A DNA stretch of 18,985 nucleotides. Source: an uncultured Collinsella sp. (GTDB lineage: Bacteria; Actinomycetota; Coriobacteriia; Coriobacteriales; Coriobacteriaceae). The notes below the pieces were generated by a model that searched no databases, had not been told where the DNA came from, and worked only from the letters and a program-made list of their open reading frames with translations. The translations under genes and the position numbers were made by a program. How positions within the stretch are numbered: position 1 is the stretch's first letter; every line of letters starts with the position of its first letter. The stretch lies in assembly GCA_900545075.1 (NCBI GenBank), contig UQXT01000040.1, positions 1 to 18,985 of the forward strand, given 5' to 3'. Shown here one piece after another: positions 13,626 to 18,985 of this stretch.

Positions 13626-14341
13626 TGCAAGAGGCAATCTATACCATCGTTGGGATCGACGAGCTCCTGTCGCATGTCCAGGCGCTTAAGGGCGTCGGTG
13701 CGCGCTTTGTGCAAATGCACGCCGAGCGTAACGTCGACGACGGCTCGTATCGCTTGGTCTATACGTTTATCAACGTTCGTGCTGCTCAGGAGCATATTGC
13801 GCAGGGCGGCAGCTATGCGATCGAGAACCTGGTGGTCGAAGGCATCGACCAGTACCAGGAGATTCCGTCCATCAGCTCGTATTATCCGGCGGTATTCCCG
13901 TTTGAAAACGAAGCGCACGATCTGTTTGGTCTTGCCATCACCGATATGCAGATCGACTTTAAGGGCTTTTTCTACCAGGTCTCGACCGCTGAACCCATGA
14001 GCGTTATCACGCCCGAGGTGAAGGCCGCGCGCGAGAAGGCCATGAAGGTCCGCGCGGCTGCCGAGGCCAAGGCGCGCAAGGCCGCTGCCGAGAAGGCCGC
14101 CGCGGCTGCGGCTGCTGCAGGGGAGGGCGTTGCGGGCGCCGGCGATGCCGCGGGCGCCGCTGCTCAGCCCGCTGCGGCTGCCGGCTCCGATGCTCAGCAC
14201 GATGGGGCTGCTGCGAAGGCGGCGCTCAAGGCCGCCGAGATGGAGGCAAAGCTCGCCGCCATGGATCCTGAGAAAGCGGCCAAGGTCCGCGCGGCGCTTG
14301 CCGCCAAGGTCGCCCGCGACAAGCAGAAAAAGGAGGCGTAA
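13625..14341 (+). CDS. Ech-type hydrogenase subunit EchD (NuoC-like)
   Basis: A 238-residue soluble scaffold subunit of the 30-kDa NADH dehydrogenase (NuoC) family. The conserved part, about residues 1-125, holds the SSYYPAVFPFENEAHDLFGL segment, matching the EREIxDxFG signature. The remaining 110 residues are a highly charged, Ala/Lys/Glu-rich tail (starting KAAREKAMKVRAAAEAKA) likely to be helical or disordered. Most EchD proteins lack such a tail, and together with the EchC tail it would surround the peripheral arm. It starts within the EchC stop (TAATG) and is followed by the large subunit after 5 bp. Confidence 0.88.
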   Translation: MQEAIYTIVGIDELLSHVQALKGVGARFVQMHAERNVDDGSYRLVYTFINVRAAQEHIAQGGSYAIENLVVEGIDQYQEIPSISSYYPAVFPFENEAHDLFGLAITDMQIDFKGFFYQVSTAEPMSVITPEVKAAREKAMKVRAAAEAKARKAAAEKAAAAAAAAGEGVAGAGDAAGAAAQPAAAAGSDAQHDGAAAKAALKAAEMEAKLAAMDPEKAAKVRAALAAKVARDKQKKEA

Positions 14342-14346
14342 GGCCC

Positions 14347-15435
14347 ATGGCACATCGCTCCGTTATTCCGTTTGGACCGCAGCACCCGGTGCTGCCCGAG
14401 CCGCTTCATCTGGACTTGGTGATCGAGGACGACCGCGTTATCGAGGCAATTCCACAGATCGGCTTTGTGCACCGCGGGCTCGAGAAGCTCACCGAAAAGC
14501 GCGACATGCATCAGTTTGGCTACATCGCCGAGCGCATCTGCGGCATTTGCGCCGTGGGCCACAGCTGCGGCTATGCCAGCGCCTGCGAACGCATGCTTGA
14601 CATCGAGGTGCCCGGCCGCGTGCAGTATATTCGCACCATTCTGCACGAGCTTTCGCGCGTTCACTCGCATTTGCTGTGGCTGGGCCTGCTTGCCGACGCC
14701 TTTGGCTTTGAGGCGCTGTTCTATCGTTCGTGGACCCTGCGCGAGCAGATTCTCAAGATCTTTGAGAGCACTTGCGGCGGGCGCGTGATTCTGTCGATTA
14801 ACGAGATCGGCGGCCTTAAGCATGATATCGAGGACTCCGAGCTGGCAGGCATTGTCCAGACGCTCGATGCCATGCGTCCTGACTACGAGGCTCTGGTGCA
14901 TACGTTTTTGGACGATGACAGCTGCGGCGAGCGCCTGCATGGCGTGGGCGTGATTAGCAAGAAAGACGCGCTGGAGCTTTCGATGGTCGGTCCGTTTGGG
15001 CGCGCCTCGGGCGTGGACTACGACGTGCGCATGTTTGGCGACGGTGCCTATGCGGACCTGGCTGCGTTTGAGCCGGTTGTCGCTACCGATGGCGACTGCT
15101 ATGCCCGCTGCCAAGTGCGTTGCGCCGAGGTCACGCAGGCCATGGACATCATCAAGGAGCTTGTGGGCAAGATTCCGCACGACGGGATCGGCGGGCGCAC
15201 CAAGCTTACGCCGGCCGACGGCGCACGCGGCGAGGTTGTGATTGAGCAACCGCGCGGCGAGGCGTATTACTATGTGCGCGGCAACGGCACCAAGAATCTG
15301 GACCGTTTTCGCGTGCGCACGCCGACGTCGCAAAATCTGGCGGGTCTGACGCATGCGCTGCAGGGCGTGCTCATTGCCAACGTGCCCATGATTATCCTGA
15401 CCATCGACCCCTGCATTAGCTGCACGGAAAGGTAG
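14347..15435 (+). CDS. Ech-type [NiFe] hydrogenase large catalytic subunit (EchE)
   Basis: The 362-residue catalytic subunit. All four Ni-Fe ligands are present: RICGIC (C65, C68) near the N-terminus and DPCISC (C356, C359) at the end. This separates it from NuoD of complex I, which has lost them. HRG (H43, R44) follows the family pattern. The protein ends only three residues after the last cysteine (TER), so there is no C-terminal peptide for a maturation protease to remove. It should make or oxidise H2, taking electrons from the 4Fe-4S chain of EchC and EchF. Fe-CN/CO assembly would need Hyp proteins, which are not encoded here. It sits 5 bp after EchD in the operon. Confidence 0.95.
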   Translation: MAHRSVIPFGPQHPVLPEPLHLDLVIEDDRVIEAIPQIGFVHRGLEKLTEKRDMHQFGYIAERICGICAVGHSCGYASACERMLDIEVPGRVQYIRTILHELSRVHSHLLWLGLLADAFGFEALFYRSWTLREQILKIFESTCGGRVILSINEIGGLKHDIEDSELAGIVQTLDAMRPDYEALVHTFLDDDSCGERLHGVGVISKKDALELSMVGPFGRASGVDYDVRMFGDGAYADLAAFEPVVATDGDCYARCQVRCAEVTQAMDIIKELVGKIPHDGIGGRTKLTPADGARGEVVIEQPRGEAYYYVRGNGTKNLDRFRVRTPTSQNLAGLTHALQGVLIANVPMIILTIDPCISCTER

Positions 15436-15442
15436 GCGCGGC

Positions 15443-15784
15443 ATGAGTTTGCTGACATTTGCCAAGACGGCCTTGGGTTCTATGGTCAAGCAGCCGGTAA
15501 CGGTGTGCTATCCGCAGGAGAAGCTCGCGGCACCCGAGCGCCTGCGTGGGCACATCGTTAACGACATGGACGTGTGCATTTGCTGCGGCATGTGCGCGCG
15601 CCGCTGCCCGGCGGGCGCGCTCGCGGTCGATCGCAAGGGAGGAACGTGGTCGATTGACCCGTATGCCTGCGTGGTATGCGGCGAGTGCATCGAGAGCTGC
15701 CCCAAACACTGCCTGACTATGGACACCGCCCGTACTCCGGTTGCGGCGGACAAGACTCCCACAGTAGAAACCAAACCGGAATAG
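15443..15784 (+). CDS. Ech-type hydrogenase ferredoxin subunit (EchF, NuoI-like)
   Basis: A 113-residue polyferredoxin with two clusters of 4Fe-4S ligands, CICCGMCARRCP and CVVCGECIESCP, each in the CxxCxxCxxxCP pattern. It carries electrons from soluble ferredoxin to EchC. The N-terminus (LLTFAKTALGSMVKQPVT) resembles the membrane-contact helix of NuoI proteins. It starts 7 bp after the large subunit stop and ends the operon. Three 11-bp repeats begin at its stop codon and lead to a long hairpin. Confidence 0.93.
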   Translation: MSLLTFAKTALGSMVKQPVTVCYPQEKLAAPERLRGHIVNDMDVCICCGMCARRCPAGALAVDRKGGTWSIDPYACVVCGECIESCPKHCLTMDTARTPVAADKTPTVETKPE

Positions 15785-15814
15785 AGCTGGAATGGAGCTG
15801 GAATAGAGCTGGAA
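15782..15814 (+). repeat. Three 11-bp tandem repeats at the hydrogenase operon end
   Basis: TAGAGCTGGAA occurs at 15782-15792, 15793-15803 (one change, TGG) and 15804-15814. The first copy contains the TAG stop codon of the ferredoxin subunit. The 11-bp pitch suggests local slippage; the role is unclear. Confidence 0.8.
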
Positions 15815-15816
15815 TA

Positions 15817-15850
15817 GGGGCCGGTGGGGCAAAAATGCCCCACCGGCCCC
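15817..15850. terminator. Perfect 15-bp hairpin ending the hydrogenase operon
   Basis: GGGGCCGGTGGGGCA (15817-15831) and TGCCCCACCGGCCCC (15836-15850) pair perfectly around a 4-nt A loop. There is no T-run on the + strand, so it may stop or stabilise transcripts rather than being a classic terminator. Its strength and position mark the operon end. Confidence 0.6.
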
Positions 15851-15881
15851 GCGCTTAAACGCGCGGTTGGGCCGCCACGAA

Positions 15882-16035
15882 CAAAACTATGCCGGATTAC
15901 GGAGCTGGATAGCGAACCTCCGACCATATCGAAAATTGCAAAAACAAAACCGCAGGTAGATAGCCTGCCGTTTTTCAAAAAATGAAGGTATGGATGAGGG
16001 CCCCGACTTTAGCCCCGTAATCCGGCATAGTTTTG
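15882..16035. repeat. Long inverted repeat, element A copy 2
   Basis: Arms 15882-15906 and 16011-16035 (25 bp each) are inverted copies with one mismatch (A15903 opposite C16014). They match copy 1 (667-824) but carry A15896-T16021 where copy 1 has T683-A808, a compensatory change. The centre holds a terminator-like stem at 15946-15974. Confidence 0.85.
15946..15975. terminator. Terminator core inside element A copy 2
   Basis: AAAACCGCAGG (15946-15956) and CCTGCCGTTTT (15964-15974) pair with one mismatch around a 7-nt loop, with T continuing. It is the same core as at 978-1006 and 16196-16224. Confidence 0.7.
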
Positions 16036-16061
16036 AAATACCACCATATCCGTAGCATCCC

Positions 16062-16101
16062 TTGATCTCCCGTGGACAGAGGGAAACGGATCATTTTGGC
16101 C
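16062..16101 (-). repeat. Short dispersed repeat, block C copy 3
   Basis: The reverse complement begins GCCAAAATGATCCGTTTCCC, followed by TCTGTCCACGGGAGATCA, matching 865-906. Orientation is opposite to the copies at the first locus. Confidence 0.7.
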
Positions 16102-16139
16102 TTGCGAGGGCTGCCGCGTGACCCGTCTGCCACGAAATG

Positions 16140-16277
16140 GGCCCATCTACTACGTTTAGGCCGCTACCCTCAACCATAACGAACAACGCAAAAACAAAAC
16201 CGCAGGTAAAATGCCTGCGGTTTTTCATGAAACGCGGCTATGGTCAGGGGTATCGGGTCAAACGTAGTAGATGGGCC
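16140..16277. repeat. Long inverted repeat, element B copy 2
   Basis: Arms 16140-16157 and 16260-16277 are an 18-bp perfect inverted pair (GGCCCATCTACTACGTTT), extending outward imperfectly (GCCACGAAAT at 16129 against AGTTTTGAGGC). The centre has the 16196-16224 terminator. It is homologous to 913-1074. Confidence 0.82.
16196..16225. terminator. Bidirectional terminator inside element B copy 2
   Basis: AAAACCGCAGG (16196-16206) and CCTGCGGTTTT (16214-16224) form a perfect 11-bp stem with loop TAAAATG and flanking A- and T-runs. Confidence 0.85.
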
Positions 16278-16300
16278 AGTTTTGAGGCGAGCACCACCAA

Positions 16301-16340
16301 TTGATCCCCCGGGGACGGAGGAAAACGGGTCATTTTTGCC
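16301..16340 (-). repeat. Short dispersed repeat, block C copy 4
   Basis: The reverse complement begins GGCAAAAATGACCCGTTTTC, followed by CTCCGTCCCCGGGGGATCA, the same block as at 865, 1102 and 16062. Confidence 0.7.
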
Positions 16341-16380
16341 TGATGGCTCGAGTCGCACCCGTTTTCCTGCGAAAACGCCG

Positions 16381-16460
16381 TGTCTCAACTTTGGTGAGAC
16401 ATTTGTCTCACGCCCAAAACACAATCTGGAACATGTGTCACCTGCCCTAATTGTGTCTCA
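16381..16460. promoter_or_regulatory. TGTCTCA motif cluster upstream of the adhesin
   Basis: TGTCTCA at 16381-16387, 16404-16410 and 16454-16460, and its complement TGAGACA at 16395-16401, lie 50-130 bp before the adhesin start. The copies at 16394-16410 form GTGAGAC-ATTT-GTCTCAC. A further palindrome, GGTCTGAGACC, is at 16485-16495. They look like sites for a dimeric regulator; I see no clear -35/-10 pair. Confidence 0.45.
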
Positions 16461-16512
16461 TTCCGTAACTTTAGGCTGATGCAAGGTCTGAGACCGCGAG
16501 AAGGGAGACGCG

Positions 16513-18985
16513 ATGAGTAAGTACACGAGGGGTCTCTTGGCGGTGATACTTGCCGTAGTGCTTGTGTTGCCGGCTGCAGCATTTGCCATGCTGCCCGAGG
16601 CCAACGCCAGGTCCAGCACCGGAATGGACGGACCGACGGCGAGCAAAAAGATAGTCGACCCCGACACTACCGGCCGCTGGCAATACTGGGCGTCGGGCGG
16701 CGAGCAGGACCAGACGACACGTTATGTAGGCCGAATCTGGACGGACAAGACGGTCGAGCCCGCAGAGGACGAAAAGTCCGACTTTGTGACAACGCTCTCC
16801 ACGATGTCTTCGACTTCTGACACAACGTCGCTGGTCACTAAACCGCTCGATATCGTGATGGTGCTTGATGCCTCCGGCTCGATGGATAAGAGCATGGGCG
16901 GCAATGATCAGACCAAACGCATCACCGCACTTAAGAACGCTGCCAGTTCCTTTATCGACGCTATTGCCGAGCAGAATGCAAAGATCGAAGATGATTCCAA
17001 GCAGCATCAGGTTGCCATCGTAAAGTTTGCGGGAACTAGGGCTGATTGGGTCGGCAACGACACGTATTGGGAGTCGGGGTATAGGTACAACTACTCGCAG
17101 ACCATGAAGAAGCTGACGTCCTGCAAGGGCGATGACGCGACGAGCCTTAAGAGTACGGTCAACTCCATCAGTCCTAATGGCGCCACGCACGCCGACTATG
17201 GCTTACAGCTGGCTGATGGGGTATTTTCGTTTGGTCGCGCCGACGCCAAGAAGATCGTTGTCTTCTTCACTGATGGTTCACCTACGAGCTCTAGTGAATT
17301 CCAAGCAAGTGTTGCCGATAGCGCCGTCAAAAGCGCCAAGAGTCTCAAGAATAAAGGTGCCGACATTTATACGATCGGCATCTTTGATGGTGCGAATCCC
17401 GCTGCCGATCCTACGAACTACTGGACGAGCAACGAAAACAAGTTCATGCACGCCGTGTCGAGCAACTATCCAAACGCCACGTCCTACACAACCAATGAGC
17501 TTGGTAAGCGCACGGAGAATTCCGATTTCTACAAGGCTGCGTCGAACGCCGATGAGCTCAAGAAGGTGTTTGATGATATCTCGAGCTCTATCACCTCGGG
17601 CAAGGGCTCTCCCACTCAGATCGAGGATGGTTACGACGAGAGCAAGTCCGGCTACATCACCTTTAGTGATGAGCTGGGCGACTTTATGCAGGTCGATACG
17701 TTTGTCAGCGCTCAGATTAATGGCGTCCCCTTTGATGAAGTGACCAAGACAACCAAGGGCAATACGGACACGTACGAGTTTTCGGGCGTGGCCAAGGACC
17801 TGGTCATCACCGTCGAGCGCTCTGCCAATGCGCAGCAGGGCGATATCGTGACGGTCAAGATTCCCGCATCACTGATTCCGCTGATCCGCTATCACGTGGA
17901 CATGGAAAACGGGATCTTTGAGCGCACGTCGCTCAATGACATCAAGCCTATTCAGATTAAATACACCTCGAGCGTCAAGGACGCCGCGCGTAACAACCTG
18001 TTTACGCCCGATGACGGACTCAAGAAGTATATCGAGAAACATAAGGGTGCCGACAACCAGACGGTCTACTTCCTGGCCAACAAGTGGTCGGGCGGCGAGC
18101 TGGGCGATGTTGTCGCCGAGTTTGAGCCCGCCGATACCAACAGCTACTATTACTTCCAAAAAATCACGCCTATCTACACGGACAAGGAATGCACCCAGCG
18201 CGCGACGGTAAAGCCGCAGGGCAACGACGTCTATTACTACAAGGACGAGTTTGTGGCGATGGGCGCAAACGGCAAGCCGAAGGACGACTATGCCGTTGTG
18301 GAGTTTGAGGGGCACGAGATCGCCAGCTACGACGGCGCTCTGGTCAAAGATGACGGCTATTGGTCCTTTAATAAGGGAACCGCGCGCTTGGCCTATATCG
18401 ACCAGCTGCATACCACCAAGGACGATGTGGAGGCGAACGGCAACAAGACCGAGACCGCGCGCGACGTGCTTAACCCCAGGTGGAATGACCTTTCCTCCGT
18501 TGCGACTTCCACGCACGTGCATTCGCACCTGGGCAACAACGGCAAGATTATCTTTAGCCTTGCAACCAAGCCGACAACGGTTGATACCAAGACTGACTTT
18601 GGTCTGACCAAGGTGCTCGAGGGCCGCGACTGGACAGATGCGGACGAGTTTAAGTTCGAACTCGCTGCGACGTCCGAAAACGATGCCCCGATGCCTGTGC
18701 TCGCGACTGCGATCGTGCACAAGGCTGACCTAGACAAGGGCAAGGCAGCTATCGACTTCGGCGAGATCACCTACAACAAGCCGGGCAAGTACACCTATGA
18801 GGTCCGCGAGGTCAAGGGCGACGCCGGTGGCATTACCTACAGCAAGAACGTTGCCACGTTCAAGGTGACTGTGACGGTTAACGCCAAGGGCGAGCTTAAG
18901 GCCGACGTTGAAAAGACCTCGGGCGAGACCGAGTTCAAGAACACCTATAGCGTGAAGCCTGTCGAGGACCAGATCACCGCGACCA
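16513..18985 (+). CDS. Secreted vWA-domain adhesin with pilin isopeptide domain (3'-partial)
   Basis: Cell-surface adhesin or pilus-tip-like protein; the frame is open to the window edge (824 codons seen). GGGAGA precedes ATG 16513. Residues 1 to about 35 are a signal peptide (basic start, AVILAVVLVLPAAAFA core). A von Willebrand A domain spans about 112-360, with an intact metal site: DASGS (D119, S121, S123), T225 in GATHADYG, and D254 in FFTDGSP. After a long middle region (about 370-690), residues 695-812 look like a Spy0128-type pilin domain that can form an internal isopeptide bond. Candidates are Lys700 (LTKVLEG), Glu763 (YTYEVREV) and Asn810 (EFKNTY). A sortase signal would be expected beyond the window and cannot be checked. 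It lies downstream of repeat elements A and B and of the TGTCTCA cluster. Confidence 0.88.
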   Translation, partial: MSKYTRGLLAVILAVVLVLPAAAFAMLPEANARSSTGMDGPTASKKIVDPDTTGRWQYWASGGEQDQTTRYVGRIWTDKTVEPAEDEKSDFVTTLSTMSSTSDTTSLVTKPLDIVMVLDASGSMDKSMGGNDQTKRITALKNAASSFIDAIAEQNAKIEDDSKQHQVAIVKFAGTRADWVGNDTYWESGYRYNYSQTMKKLTSCKGDDATSLKSTVNSISPNGATHADYGLQLADGVFSFGRADAKKIVVFFTDGSPTSSSEFQASVADSAVKSAKSLKNKGADIYTIGIFDGANPAADPTNYWTSNENKFMHAVSSNYPNATSYTTNELGKRTENSDFYKAASNADELKKVFDDISSSITSGKGSPTQIEDGYDESKSGYITFSDELGDFMQVDTFVSAQINGVPFDEVTKTTKGNTDTYEFSGVAKDLVITVERSANAQQGDIVTVKIPASLIPLIRYHVDMENGIFERTSLNDIKPIQIKYTSSVKDAARNNLFTPDDGLKKYIEKHKGADNQTVYFLANKWSGGELGDVVAEFEPADTNSYYYFQKITPIYTDKECTQRATVKPQGNDVYYYKDEFVAMGANGKPKDDYAVVEFEGHEIASYDGALVKDDGYWSFNKGTARLAYIDQLHTTKDDVEANGNKTETARDVLNPRWNDLSSVATSTHVHSHLGNNGKIIFSLATKPTTVDTKTDFGLTKVLEGRDWTDADEFKFELAATSENDAPMPVLATAIVHKADLDKGKAAIDFGEITYNKPGKYTYEVREVKGDAGGITYSKNVATFKVTVTVNAKGELKADVEKTSGETEFKNTYSVKPVEDQITAT

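Noticed and set aside
14347..15435. NuoD subunit of respiratory complex I
   Set aside because: All four Ni-Fe cysteine ligands are present, which complex I subunits lack, and no NADH-oxidising subunits are encoded here.
14194..15489. 431-residue minus-strand ORF
   Set aside because: It is a shadow of the hydrogenase large subunit and EchD in GC-rich DNA; its His/Ala/Leu-rich product matches no family.

Overview
The window looks like a chromosomal segment of a GC-rich, anaerobic gut actinobacterium of class Coriobacteriia, most likely Collinsella. This is inferred from high GC third positions, an Ech-type [NiFe] hydrogenase with Ala/Pro-rich tails, an ECF-type vitamin transporter component, flavin/Fe-S ene-reductases and a Gram-positive adhesin gene. 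No 16S or other marker is present, so the genus is an inference.

Layout. 1-622: 3' part of an ECF transporter S component. 623-1147: a gene-free stretch made of nested long inverted repeats with terminators at their centres. 1148-1966 (minus): exodeoxyribonuclease III. 2080-2832: Sir2 deacetylase. 2928-5360: a folate/cofactor pair, a FolP-FolK fusion with a long low-complexity insert followed by a degenerate biotin-ligase-like protein. 5506-6279 (minus): type III pantothenate kinase. 6476-6552: initiator tRNA with promoter and terminator. 6642-6938: a very regular array of eight 15-bp motifs in alternating orientation. 7081-9111: OYE-type flavin/4Fe-4S/FAD reductase. 9223-9551: AT-rich gene-free stretch leading to an orphan IS3 OrfA-like gene that seems frameshifted. 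10137-15784: energy-converting hydrogenase operon in the order [EchA-EchB fusion]-C-D-E-F. 15785-16512: a second copy of the nested inverted-repeat composite seen at 623-1147. 16513-end: a secreted vWA/pilin-domain adhesin cut by the window edge.

How the genes fit together. The hydrogenase has all four Ni-Fe cysteine ligands, a proximal 4Fe-4S subunit, a 2[4Fe-4S] ferredoxin subunit and both membrane ion-pump modules. It should therefore couple reduced ferredoxin oxidation to H2 formation and ion translocation. No maturation (hyp) genes are in the window. FolP-FolK and CoaX supply folate and CoA.

The strongest undescribed signals are non-coding. One is the 6642-6938 array: eight 15-bp arms at a 40-41 bp pitch, forming four 55-bp hairpins. 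The other is the pair of A-C-B-C composite elements at 667-1147 and 15882-16340, whose arms show a compensatory base change. I could run no searches; all family calls come from motifs read by eye.
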